From contig JACPZP010000031.1 in the NCBI GenBank assembly GCA_016195405.1, positions 28,867 to 92,866 of the forward strand: a stretch of DNA of 64,000 nt, in the 5' to 3' direction. The position numbers and the translations under genes were made by a program. Positions within the stretch are counted from its first letter, which is position 1, and every line of letters begins with the position of its first letter. A model generated the notes under the pieces. The model saw only the letters and a list, made by a program, of their open reading frames with translations, was not told the DNA's origin and searched no databases. Shown piece after piece: positions 43,509 to 51,498 of the stretch. This DNA comes from Planctomycetota bacterium. Its GTDB lineage: Bacteria; Planctomycetota; Planctomycetia; Gemmatales; Gemmataceae.

Positions 43509-44888
43509 ATGCTCAACCGTCGCGACGCCATGTTGCGTTTGGGACAAATCGGACTTGGCTCCTTCGCCTTGCCGGAGTTGCTTGCCGCCCAGAGCGTATC
43601 GTCCCGACTTCCGACCCGGCGCAGTCCAGCTAAGTCGTGCATCCTTCTTTACCTGTGGGGCGGACCGTCGCAGCAGGACATGTGGGACATGAAGCCTGAC
43701 GCCCCCGACGGCATGCGCAGTCTCTTTCGTCCCATGCAAACCGCTGTCCCGGGCATCCACCTTTGCGACCAGATGCCGCTTCTCGCCCGCCACACTGACA
43801 AGATCGCCTTCATTCGCTCGATGTCCCATCCGAGCACCGTGCATGAGCCATCGGTCTACCACACGCTCACCGGCAAGCGCAACGACACGCTGATCTCGCC
43901 GCGCAACATGCGCCGCCGGACGGATGCCCCCAACGTCGCCTCGTTCGTTTCGGCGCTGACGCCGCCGGGCGCGATGCCGGCCGCCGTCACCATTCCACGG
44001 CCCATCGGCCACGACGGCGTCACATATTCGGGGACTTACGCCGGTTGGCTTGGTCCGCGACACGATCCCATGGAGCTGCGCGAGGCTCCGAATTCCAACG
44101 ACCGTGCGGCTCATCCGCTTGACTTGGCCGCCGACATGAACAGCTCGCGCTTGATCGCGCGACGGGGATTGCTGAGCCTGTTGGACGAAAACGACCGCAT
44201 TTTGCAGAGCAGCCGGGCGACGGAAGGCCTCGGCGGCTTTCACGAGCAGGCGCATCGCATGCTGGCTTCCGCGGCTGCGCGGCGCGCGTTCAACCTTGAG
44301 TTGGAGCCGTCGGCGCTGCGCGAACGTTATGGCCGCAACGAATACGGTGAGAGCTTCCTCTTGGCGCGGCGCTTGATCGAATCAGGCGTGCGGTTGGTGT
44401 CGGTAATCTGGATGTACTTCATGTCCAATGGCCGAATCGCCAACGTTTGGGACACGCACGGCGGCACGGCGGGGCTTGGCAACGCCAGCGGTTTCGAGAT
44501 GCTGAAGGCCAACTACTGCATTCCGCCGCTCGACCGCGCCTATTCAGCGCTCCTGGAAGACCTGCACCAGCGCGGCCTGTTGGAAGAGACGCTGGTGGTG
44601 ACCACGGGCGAGTTTGGCCGCACGCCGCGCCTCAACCCAACCCTGGGCCGCGAACACTGGGGGCCTTGTTACACGGCACTTTTGGCGGGCGGAGGCATTC
44701 GCGGCGGACAAGTGTATGGCGCCAGCGATCGCATCGGCGCCTTTCCGCGTGATAACCCGGTGTCGCCGGAGGATTTGTTGGCGACCGTGTACCACGCACT
44801 TGGCATCGCGTCGGATACGGAAGTGCATGATCGCGAAGGACGGCCGGCAAGGATTTGTGATGGAAGGGTCATAATGAGCCTCTTTTAA
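43509..44888 (+). CDS. DUF1501 family protein with twin-arginine-type leader
   Basis: 459 residues. The leader LNRRDAMLRLGQIGLGSFALPELLA has an RR motif typical of the family's Tat-type signal. The core has signatures common in planctomycetes: KSCILLYLWGGPSQQDMWDMKPDAPDGMRS, VPGIHLCDQMPLLARHTDKIAFIRSMSHP, and TLVVTTGEFGRTPRLNPTLGREHWGPCYTALLAGGGIRGGQVYGASDRIG. These are sulfatase/phosphatase-like alkaline-phosphatase-fold proteins usually paired with DUF1553 proteins; no partner is adjacent here. ATG 43509 is chosen at the leader; a GTG three codons upstream is possible. Confidence 0.93.
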   Translation: MLNRRDAMLRLGQIGLGSFALPELLAAQSVSSRLPTRRSPAKSCILLYLWGGPSQQDMWDMKPDAPDGMRSLFRPMQTAVPGIHLCDQMPLLARHTDKIAFIRSMSHPSTVHEPSVYHTLTGKRNDTLISPRNMRRRTDAPNVASFVSALTPPGAMPAAVTIPRPIGHDGVTYSGTYAGWLGPRHDPMELREAPNSNDRAAHPLDLAADMNSSRLIARRGLLSLLDENDRILQSSRATEGLGGFHEQAHRMLASAAARRAFNLELEPSALRERYGRNEYGESFLLARRLIESGVRLVSVIWMYFMSNGRIANVWDTHGGTAGLGNASGFEMLKANYCIPPLDRAYSALLEDLHQRGLLEETLVVTTGEFGRTPRLNPTLGREHWGPCYTALLAGGGIRGGQVYGASDRIGAFPRDNPVSPEDLLATVYHALGIASDTEVHDREGRPARICDGRVIMSLF

Positions 44889-44898
44889 TCAGGTTCGG

Positions 44899-44948
44899 GT
44901 AGTGGGTCAGCATTGTGTTGATTAATCAACACACTAATGGCCCACTAC
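44899..44948. repeat. Nested palindrome after the DUF1501 gene
   Basis: Outer arms GTAGTGGG (44899-44906) and CCCACTAC (44941-44948) enclose a perfect 20-base palindrome TGTGTTGATTAATCAACACA (44914-44933). It lies ten bases past the 44888 stop and could act as a terminator, an operator-like site or another member of the palindromic element class. Confidence 0.75.
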
Positions 44949-45016
44949 CAAACTTTCATTTCAAGACGTGCCTGTGTGGCCGGAAGAATGAATAAACCAA
45001 ATCCAGTTAGATCCCG

Positions 45017-45139
45017 CCGGATTGTTTCAGCGATTGGCCGGATTGTTTCAGCGAAGTGCCCGATTGCTTCAGCGAAGTGCCCGATTGTTTCAACGATAGG
45101 CCGGAATGTATCTGTCCCAGCGCCACGCTGAAACCATTT
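45017..45139. repeat. 21-bp tandem repeat plus tail (dispersed repeat copy B)
   Basis: Four 21-bp units of the pattern CCGGATTGTTTCAGCGA + 4 bases run from 45017 to 45100. A diverged fifth begins CCGGAATGTATCTGTCCCA. The tail ends CTGAAACCATTT. The same ordered blocks, with one unit, are at 34115-34173. On the minus strand both read as KWFQR..GTDT....ETI in one frame, but no gene context supports translation. The gap 44889-45225 has no gene otherwise. Confidence 0.85.
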
Positions 45140-45225
45140 CTCTAACACTAATGGCCTAAAGATGTTAAGCGCAGATTTTTGATTTATTGACTGCTGAAGC
45201 AATTTGCTTTAAAGGCCATACACTC

Positions 45226-46293
45226 TCAGTTCAAATGCGGGCCGTTTTCGCGGAGGCGGCTGCTGAGATAGCGGGCGCGGGCTGCGTTTCGTTCCTCACC
45301 GTCGAGGGCGGCGCCCATGAGTTTCTGCAGATGCGCCGGCTGCGTGTGAATGAACAGCTCGTTCACGGTCGGAATGCTCACATCTTCAATCAAGCCAAGG
45401 TTCACGCCCAGACGCACGCTCGAGAGCAAGTCCATCGTTTCTTCGGAGGTCATCATCATGGCGTTCTTGAGCGTGCCGTAGGCGCGCCGAACTCGGTCGT
45501 GCAGGGCTTGGCGGCTTTCGCGGGTCAAGGTCGAGCGGGCTTGGCGCTCGTAGCTGATGATCTGCGGAATGACCTCGCGAATCTCCGTGAGGATGGTCGT
45601 TTCGCTCTTGCCGAGCGTCACCTGATTGGAGATCTGATAAAAGTCGCCCGAAGCCCGGCTGCCTTCACCATAGAGGCCGCGCACCGCCAAGTTGATTTTT
45701 TGCAGAGCGCGAAAGACCTTTTCGATCTGCTTGGTGAGCACCAATGCGGGCAAATGCAGCATGACGCTGGAGCGCATGCCGGTGCCGACGTTGGTGGGGC
45801 AGGCGGTCAGGTAACCGAATTCCTCGCTGAAAGCATAGTTGACGCGCTGCTCGATCTGGTCGTCGAGGCGGTCGATGTCCTGCCAGGCCTCGTCGAGAGC
45901 GAAGCCGCTGCGCATGACTTGCAGGCGGAGGTGGTCTTCCTCATTGATCATGATGCTGACGGTTTCCTGCGGACAGACGGCGACGCCGCGCGGACCTTCG
46001 GTGTTGGCAAGCTCTCGGCTGATAAGCTGGCGCTCGACGAGAAGCTGGCGGTCGATGGAGCTGAGGCCCGGAAGCATCAAGTATTCCAGGCGCGGCATGA
46101 AATCGAGCCTGGTGAGACGGTCGCGCAGGCTGGTTTCGATCTCCGCCTTTTGATGCGCGCTGCCCCGGTTGGAAAAGGGATAGGAGGAGAGGTTGCGAGC
46201 CAAGCGAATCCGGCTGGAGATGACGATATCCGCCTCCGGACCATTCCCGCGCAGCCATTCCCCGTTGTTTTGCGTGAGGCTATCCAGGTTCAT
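45226..46293 (-). CDS. mcsB: Protein arginine kinase
   Basis: 355 residues with the guanido-kinase fold of McsB: SSRIRLARNL (residues 26-35), the nucleotide-binding EEDHLRLQ, the guanidino-binding loop with Cys165 (LTACPTNVGTGMRSSVMLHLP), and LYGEGSRASGDFYQISNQVTLG. A C-terminal R-N-A-A-R-A segment resembles the RDxxRA phosphoarginine site. It phosphorylates arginines on proteins, in other bacteria as a tag for ClpCP proteolysis. It follows two McsA-like genes and overlaps the second by 14 bases. Confidence 0.95.
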   Translation of the reverse strand: MNLDSLTQNNGEWLRGNGPEADIVISSRIRLARNLSSYPFSNRGSAHQKAEIETSLRDRLTRLDFMPRLEYLMLPGLSSIDRQLLVERQLISRELANTEGPRGVAVCPQETVSIMINEEDHLRLQVMRSGFALDEAWQDIDRLDDQIEQRVNYAFSEEFGYLTACPTNVGTGMRSSVMLHLPALVLTKQIEKVFRALQKINLAVRGLYGEGSRASGDFYQISNQVTLGKSETTILTEIREVIPQIISYERQARSTLTRESRQALHDRVRRAYGTLKNAMMMTSEETMDLLSSVRLGVNLGLIEDVSIPTVNELFIHTQPAHLQKLMGAALDGEERNAARARYLSSRLRENGPHLN

Positions 46294-46777
46294 CCGCGGT
46301 TTCCTTCTGTCGAATCAGGTCACGTAGTCGGGCGGCTTCCTCGTAGGCTTCGGTTTCGACCGCCTGGCGCAGTTGGTTGCGAAAATCCATGAGTTCCGCT
46401 TGCCGGGCCGCGTTCTTGGTGGCGTGGGGCGGAACTTTTCCCACGTGCCGGCGCGAGCGATGGATCTTTTCCAAGAGCGGTTCGAGGGCGCTTTGAAACA
46501 CGCGATAATCGTTCGGGCAACCCAGCCTGCCGCCGGCCTTGAACTCCATGTACTTTATCCCACAGCTTGGACAGGTCAATCGCGACAATTCGTCGGTCAT
46601 GGGGCCGATGTGCTGGCCGATGACTGTCTGCAGAATCGCCGACAAGTTCAACTCTTGATGCTTGAGAAACTGCTGTTTTTCGGCGCAGGACTTGCACAAA
46701 TGCGACTCGCGCTTGTGACCGTTGACGATGTTGGTCACGTGTACGGTCGCCGGTTCCTCGCAGCTTTGACACTTCAC
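46280..46777 (-). CDS. mcsA: McsA-like UvrB/UvrC-motif zinc protein (second copy)
   Basis: 165 residues. Two zinc-binding blocks of Cys pairs (KCQSC ... CKSC, then CPSC ... LGCPND) are followed by a C-terminal UVR helix pair (LMDFRNQLRQAVETEAYEEAARLRDLIRQ). McsA activates McsB in the stress-response system of Firmicutes. Start GTG 46777 is chosen because GGGAGGAG lies eight bases upstream; a longer frame to 46810 is out of family. It overlaps mcsB and lies 90 bases downstream of the first copy. Confidence 0.9.
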   Translation of the reverse strand: MKCQSCEEPATVHVTNIVNGHKRESHLCKSCAEKQQFLKHQELNLSAILQTVIGQHIGPMTDELSRLTCPSCGIKYMEFKAGGRLGCPNDYRVFQSALEPLLEKIHRSRRHVGKVPPHATKNAARQAELMDFRNQLRQAVETEAYEEAARLRDLIRQKETADEPG

Positions 46778-46867
46778 GCCGAACTCCTCCCGCTCGCGGT
46801 TAGCGCTCACTCGAATGGGGACGAATCACGGTCCCGTGTTGAGGCGCGCTACGCCCCAATGGGCGGT

Positions 46868-47350
46868 TTATGCTTCTTCCAAGTGCTTGATGAGGTCGCG
46901 AACCTTGGCGGCTTCCTCATAGTCTTCCTTGGTGACGGCCTGCTTGAGGCGGTTGCGCAGTTGCGTCAATTCCGACTGGTGTTCGCGCGTCTGGGGGAAA
47001 CGGCGCGGCGTTTTGCCGCAATGTTTGGTCTCGCCGTGAATGTTCTCCAACAGAGGCATCAGCTCTTCCCGAAACGCCTGATAGTCATGCGGGCAGCCGA
47101 GGCGGCCGGTGTTCCGGAACTCCACAAATTTGACGCCGCACTCGGGACATTCGGCCTGCCCCAAGAGTCCCTCTTCCCCCTCTTTGCCCAAGTCGCCGCC
47201 GCCCTTGCCGAGATTGGCTTTTTGCTGCGGTTCATAAAGGTACTTGTTGGCGCACTGCTCGCACAGGTGCAACTCTTCGAACTGACTCTCGCCCAATACT
47301 TCGGTGATGTGCAGCGTGGCCGGATTTTGGCACTTCTGACACTTCTGCAT
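46868..47350 (-). CDS. mcsA: McsA-like UvrB/UvrC-motif zinc protein (first copy)
   Basis: 160 residues starting MQKCQKC. Two Cys-pair zinc blocks (KCQKC ... CEQC and CPEC ... LGCPHDYQAF) and a C-terminal UVR motif (LTQLRNRLKQAVTKEDYEEAAKVRDLIKHLEEA) match the McsA plan. The linker between blocks is Gly/Lys-rich (ANLGKGGGDLGKEGEEG). ATG 47350 begins the conserved first zinc block. It is the first gene of the McsA-McsA-McsB transcript; a CtsR or ClpC gene is not adjacent. Confidence 0.88.
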   Translation of the reverse strand: MQKCQKCQNPATLHITEVLGESQFEELHLCEQCANKYLYEPQQKANLGKGGGDLGKEGEEGLLGQAECPECGVKFVEFRNTGRLGCPHDYQAFREELMPLLENIHGETKHCGKTPRRFPQTREHQSELTQLRNRLKQAVTKEDYEEAAKVRDLIKHLEEA

Positions 47351-47564
47351 CGCTGTAAATCCCCAGGCGCTTCGCGTCAAGGTGTTCCTATGAAGGTGTT
47401 CCTGAGCGCATTGTAACAGGGGGGCCTACCCTGTCAAGCAAACGAAAAGGCGGCTGACAAAGCAAAATCGCCCGCTTGCGCGCTTGCGGCGAGTGCGCGT
47501 ATCCACCCTGCGAAAACACACTTCCCCTTGTGCCTTTACACACCGCCAAGTACCATCCGCCGCG

Positions 47565-49505
47565 ATGGCATTCATGGATGAGCGCCTGAACGAAATCAAG
47601 GCCCCCGCCGGCTGGCGAAGGCTTTTCGTGCTGACGGCGCTTGCTGGGCTTTTCGCCTGGCAAGGCTGGCTTACCTTGGGGCTGTTCGGACCGGGCGAGC
47701 CCTGGACGGACGAGCCTTGGTCGCGCTTGCTCGACGACGAGCCCATCCTCTCCGGCGCCCATCCCCAGCATCTTTACTTAGGTTGGCTTGGCGCCCACTC
47801 GCTCTGGGAATCGGGACGCCTCTGCGTGCTCGATCCAGCTTTCCAAGCGGTTTTTCCCAAGACACCCATTTTCAACGGCAGCCGGCCCGCGGAGGTGTTT
47901 CTTTACCTGGCCGGCGGCAGCTACAACCCGGCGGCGTACAAAGTCGGCGTGGCCCTGACCTGCCTTCTCGTGCCGCTGCTCTTGTGGATGGCCTGCCGCG
48001 GCGCGGGCTTGAACGATGCTGCTACCATCGCCGCCACGGCGGTTGGCATCTTGCTCTGGTGGGGACCGGCGGGACGCGCGGCGCTCGAGGCGGGTGAAAG
48101 CGAGCTGTTGCTGGCGTCGCTTGCGCTCTTGGCCCACATGGCCATGCTGGTCCGCTTCGATCGCGCTCCGGGTTTTTGGGCATGGTTCGGCATGTTCGCC
48201 ACGGGATGCCTCGGTTGGTTTCTGCAGCCGCTCCTGTTCCCAATCGCTCTGCCGCTCTTGCTGATTTACTATCTTAGCGCGGGAAGCCGGCACGCCGGCT
48301 TTTCTTGGCACTTTTGCCTGTTGCTCGCCGAAGCCGGAGGTTTGGCAGTCAACCTGCCATGGCTTCTCGATTGGGTCGGCTACTGGTGGCTGCGGTCGCC
48401 GCTTCCCGCTGCCAACGACATGCTGCCTCACCGCACCTTCGCCACCCTATGGAACGCGCCTCTGTGGAGCGGGTCCGTGGAGCGCGGCCTCGCCGTCGGT
48501 CTCCTCGGCAGCGCGGCCGGCGGCGCCCTCATCTGGAACCAGACCCGCGAACGCCCAGCGGCACGGCTCTTCGGTCTCGGTGCGGCGTTTCTCTTAATCC
48601 TGGCGTTCCTCGGCGTTTCTTGGGAACCGCTGGGCAAGGTGGGCACGAGCATACTGCTCGTACCGGCCCTCTGGTTCGCGGCCCTGCCGGCCGCTCATGC
48701 GTGGACCTGTCTCGTACGTTGGCTCTACCACCAAGGCGACCCGGGCCGCGCTCTCTTGGTCGGCGTCGTCATCCTCGCGATCGGCGCGGGCGCGTGGTTC
48801 CGCGATGTCACGTTGTTCTTCGCCCAGCGTGGTATGCACGTCGAGCCATTGCAAATCGGCTTGGGCGGCAAGCGCACAGAAGTCGTCAACGCTCTTGTGG
48901 CGTACACCAGCCCGGACGCGCGAATCCTGTGGGAAGACCGACGCATGGCCCGCGCCGCGCCGCGCTGGTCCGCATTGCTGCCGATCCTGACGGAACGATC
49001 GTTCATGGGCGGCCTCGACCCCGACGGCATCATCGAGCATTCGTCGATCAGTTTCGTCGACGAGGCGCTCGAAGGAAAGCCGATTGGCGCCTGGAGCGAC
49101 CATGCCCTGGAGGAATACTGCCGCCGCTATAACGTCGGCTGGGCGGTATGCTGGACCGAACGGACCACCAAGCGTTTTCGTGAATGGCCAGGCGCGGAGG
49201 CGATCGCGGAACTGGGCGACGATGTGCCAGGCACGCTTTTCCTGATCCGCGGCGCGCCGCACAGCTTCACCGTGAAAGGCCAAGCCAAACTGGTGCACGC
49301 CGACGCTCATCACATCACGTTGGCAGATCTGGTGCCGGAAAACGGCGTAATCGTCCTCAGCATGCATCACCAAACGGGGCTGCGGGCGACGCCGGGCCGC
49401 GTCCAGGTCGAGTCCCAACAAAGCGGCCGCGACCCCATCGGGTTCATCCGCCTGCGCGTCGCCGGCCCCGTGGCGCGGGTGACACTGACGTGGGGCGATC
49501 GCTAG
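47565..49505 (+). CDS. Large membrane protein with GT-C-like layout, unknown function
   Basis: 646 residues. About ten helices occupy residues 15-440 (LFVLTALAGLFAWQGWLTLGLF, LLASLALLAHMAMLV, AGGALIWNQTRERPAARLFGLGAAFLLILAF, ALLVGVVILAIGAGAW), with a conserved-looking loop EPWTDEPWSRLLDDEPILSGAHPQHLYLGW near the N-terminus. A soluble C-terminal domain of about 200 residues follows (ARILWEDRRMARAAPRWSALLPILTERSFMGG). This resembles membrane glycosyltransferases (GT-C fold), but I cannot identify the donor. ATG 47565 is the best start. A methyltransferase gene follows after 11 bases. Confidence 0.65.
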   Translation: MAFMDERLNEIKAPAGWRRLFVLTALAGLFAWQGWLTLGLFGPGEPWTDEPWSRLLDDEPILSGAHPQHLYLGWLGAHSLWESGRLCVLDPAFQAVFPKTPIFNGSRPAEVFLYLAGGSYNPAAYKVGVALTCLLVPLLLWMACRGAGLNDAATIAATAVGILLWWGPAGRAALEAGESELLLASLALLAHMAMLVRFDRAPGFWAWFGMFATGCLGWFLQPLLFPIALPLLLIYYLSAGSRHAGFSWHFCLLLAEAGGLAVNLPWLLDWVGYWWLRSPLPAANDMLPHRTFATLWNAPLWSGSVERGLAVGLLGSAAGGALIWNQTRERPAARLFGLGAAFLLILAFLGVSWEPLGKVGTSILLVPALWFAALPAAHAWTCLVRWLYHQGDPGRALLVGVVILAIGAGAWFRDVTLFFAQRGMHVEPLQIGLGGKRTEVVNALVAYTSPDARILWEDRRMARAAPRWSALLPILTERSFMGGLDPDGIIEHSSISFVDEALEGKPIGAWSDHALEEYCRRYNVGWAVCWTERTTKRFREWPGAEAIAELGDDVPGTLFLIRGAPHSFTVKGQAKLVHADAHHITLADLVPENGVIVLSMHHQTGLRATPGRVQVESQQSGRDPIGFIRLRVAGPVARVTLTWGDR

Positions 49506-49516
49506 TCAAAGGATCA

Positions 49517-50347
49517 ATGGTGAACGTCAATCGGGAGCAGGTTCGCTCGTTCTGGAACGCCAATCCGGTTGCGGCTGCGCAGAATCCGCATCCTCTTGGA
49601 AGCCGCGAATACTTCGCCTTCTTCGATCGGTTGCGTGAATCCATCGAATGCCCGCGATTTGCCGAACGGATTCACGAGTTCAGTCTTTTTCAAGGAAAAA
49701 AGGTGCTCGACGTAGGCAGCGGCAATGGTTACGTGCTGTCTCGTTATGCCCAGCACGGAGCCGATGTTTACGGCGTCGACGTAACTGCCGCCGCTGTCAA
49801 CCTGTGTCGCAAGCGATTCGCTTACATGGAACTGACCGGGAGTTTTCAGGAAGCCGACGCGGAGAGCCTTCCATTCGCCGACGACTTCTTCGATTGCGTT
49901 TGCTCGATGGGCGTCTTGCATCACGTGCCCGATACCGTCAGGGCCGTGGCGGAAATCCATCGCGTTCTCAAGCCGTATGGACGCCTGATCCTCATGATGT
50001 ATCATCGCGACTCGGCGCTCTACCGGCTCAAGTATCCTCTTTTGGGCCTCTGGACAGGCAAGTCCGTTCGCCAACTCCTCAATGAATACGACGGCGCCGG
50101 CAACCCCAAAGGCGCCGTCTATTCCAAAAGAGAGCTGGCCGGCTTGCTTTCACGGTTCCAGAACTTGGAATTTCAAGTCGGGTTTCTGGAAGGCCACATG
50201 CTACTGCCCAAGTTGGGACGCTTTGTTCCGCGAACGATCATGCGTCCGCTCGTTGGGAGGTGGGGATTTAATCTATACGCGAATGCACGCAAGCGCGCGT
50301 TTGCGGTCAGCTGCCGTCGGCTTGACCCTCTTCGGCGCTCGGCCTAA
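49517..50347 (+). CDS. SAM-dependent methyltransferase
   Basis: 276 residues with the class I methyltransferase fold: motif I VLDVGSGNGYVLSRYA, the acidic loop VDVTAAAVNLC, and motif post-I/IV DFFDCVCSMGVLHHVPD, with EIHRVLKPYGRLILMMY at the next strand. Substrate unknown; the VLHHVPD and HRVLKP spacing is that of UbiE/generic small-molecule enzymes. ATG 49517 follows AAAGGA. The upstream membrane protein ends 11 bases before. Confidence 0.88.
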   Translation: MVNVNREQVRSFWNANPVAAAQNPHPLGSREYFAFFDRLRESIECPRFAERIHEFSLFQGKKVLDVGSGNGYVLSRYAQHGADVYGVDVTAAAVNLCRKRFAYMELTGSFQEADAESLPFADDFFDCVCSMGVLHHVPDTVRAVAEIHRVLKPYGRLILMMYHRDSALYRLKYPLLGLWTGKSVRQLLNEYDGAGNPKGAVYSKRELAGLLSRFQNLEFQVGFLEGHMLLPKLGRFVPRTIMRPLVGRWGFNLYANARKRAFAVSCRRLDPLRRSA

Positions 50348-50406
50348 ACTGCGTACATGGCCAGTGCAAAGGCCTGAACCTAAGTGCCGACTCTCTGGTC
50401 ATTCCT

Positions 50407-51102
50407 ATGAACAAGGTGGATCCAGCGCAGCATGTGACGCCGGCAAACGGCGGCGAGCCCCGGTTGTCCCGCGCCAGCGTTGCACGGTTCAGCCTCTACC
50501 TTCGCCATTTGCAGCGATTTCTGCGCGAAGGAGTGCAAACCGTTTCCAGCGGACAGCTTGGCGAGGCGCTTGCGATCACCGACGCCCAGGTTCGCAAGGA
50601 CCTCGCATGTCTGGGCAATCTCGGACATCCCGGCGTCGGCTATCCCGCTTCCGAGCTGATCGCCGCTTTGCGGCACCGTCTTGGCATCGATCGCGAGTGG
50701 ACGGCCGTGGTCGTCGGCGTCGGCAACCTGGCCCGCGCCCTGCTTCGCTATCGCGGCTTCGAGCAACAAGGTTTTCGCTTCGTCGCCTTATTCGACGCCG
50801 ACGCGAGCAAAGTCGGCCAAACGCTCGATGATCTGAAGATCCATCCGACCGATCGCATGGCCGAGATCATCCGGAAGACTGGGGCGGAATTGGGCGTGGT
50901 GGCCGTGCCCGTGGAAGCCGCCCAAAGCGTGGCCGACGCGTTGGTCGCCGCCGGCATCCGCGGTATATTGAACTTCGCCCCGACGGCCCTGCGCTTGCCC
51001 GCGGGCGTGAGCCTGGTGGCTGTCGACCTCGCAGTGCAATTGGAGCAGCTCGCGTTTCTGGTCCACCTGACGCATGGACCGGAAAAGCTCGAGACGCATT
51101 AG
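50407..51102 (+). CDS. rex: Redox-sensing transcriptional repressor Rex
   Basis: 231 residues. An N-terminal winged helix (RFSLYLRHLQRFLREGVQTVSSGQLGEALAITDAQVRKDLACLG, typical of Rex) recognises DNA. A Rossmann domain follows with VVVGVGNLARALL (GxGxxA variant), the ALFDAD turn, VVAVPVEAAQSVADALV, and GILNFAP. Rex senses NADH/NAD+ and controls fermentation and respiration genes. The partner operators are not identifiable in the window. It lies just upstream of two tRNA genes. Confidence 0.93.
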   Translation: MNKVDPAQHVTPANGGEPRLSRASVARFSLYLRHLQRFLREGVQTVSSGQLGEALAITDAQVRKDLACLGNLGHPGVGYPASELIAALRHRLGIDREWTAVVVGVGNLARALLRYRGFEQQGFRFVALFDADASKVGQTLDDLKIHPTDRMAEIIRKTGAELGVVAVPVEAAQSVADALVAAGIRGILNFAPTALRLPAGVSLVAVDLAVQLEQLAFLVHLTHGPEKLETH

Positions 51103-51136
51103 CTCCCGTAGCCGAATTCGCAAGAATTCGGTGCAT

Positions 51137-51207
51137 TACCCGGTAGTGTAACGGTAGCACAAGAGATTTTGGCTCTCTTTGTCCAGGTTCGAATCCTGGC
51201 CGGGTAG
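51137..51207 (+). tRNA. tRNA-Gln (anticodon TTG)
   Basis: The acceptor stem TACCCGG/CCGGGTA, a D-arm, anticodon arm AGAGA-TTTTGGC-TCTCT and T-arm with GGTTCGAATCC fold into a cloverleaf. The loop positions give TTG, reading CAA. No CCA is encoded. Confidence 0.93.
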
Positions 51208-51239
51208 ATGAATGCAAATGGATTCGGCTGCCGCGGGGA

Positions 51240-51265
51240 AAGGTCCGGCTCGGCTCGCCGGACCT
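51240..51265. repeat. Hairpin between tRNA-Gln and tRNA-Leu
   Basis: AGGTCCGGC pairs with GCCGGACCT around a 7-base loop, in the 94-base gap between the two tRNA genes. It could be a terminator-like or processing structure. Confidence 0.5.
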
Positions 51266-51301
51266 ACCGGGCGGAGCGGACCTACGGATCGGAGCTACTG
51301 A

Positions 51302-51384
51302 GCCGAAGTGGCGGAATGGCAGACGCGCCGGACTCAAAATCCGGTCCAGGCAACTGGGTGTGGGTTCAAGTCCCACCTTCGGCA
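51302..51384 (+). tRNA. tRNA-Leu (anticodon CAA)
   Basis: GCCGAAG/CTTCGGC acceptor stem, anticodon arm CCGGA-CTCAAAA-TCCGG giving CAA (reads TTG), a long variable arm and GGTTCAAGTCC T-loop: a class II tRNA, length 83. No CCA is encoded. Confidence 0.93.
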
Positions 51385-51498
51385 ATACGGACTTAGGCCG
51401 GGATGCTAGCGCTGGCAAGTCGATGTCCTTACCATCTTCATCGGACCTCCAACAGTCGGCGGTTGCATCGATTTCGATTTCATTTCCCGGACTCCGTC

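Noticed and set aside
45017..45139. Possible CRISPR-like array or insertion sequence
   Set aside because: 21-bp units are contiguous without spacers; no transposase, terminal inverted repeats or target duplication is visible.
44945..45202. An 85-codon minus-strand frame over the tandem repeat
   Set aside because: The frame arises because the 21-bp unit is a multiple of three; there is no gene context and no ribosome binding site, so coding was not accepted.
45187..46392. A 401-codon plus-strand open frame
   Set aside because: Antisense to mcsB, with no protein features of its own.
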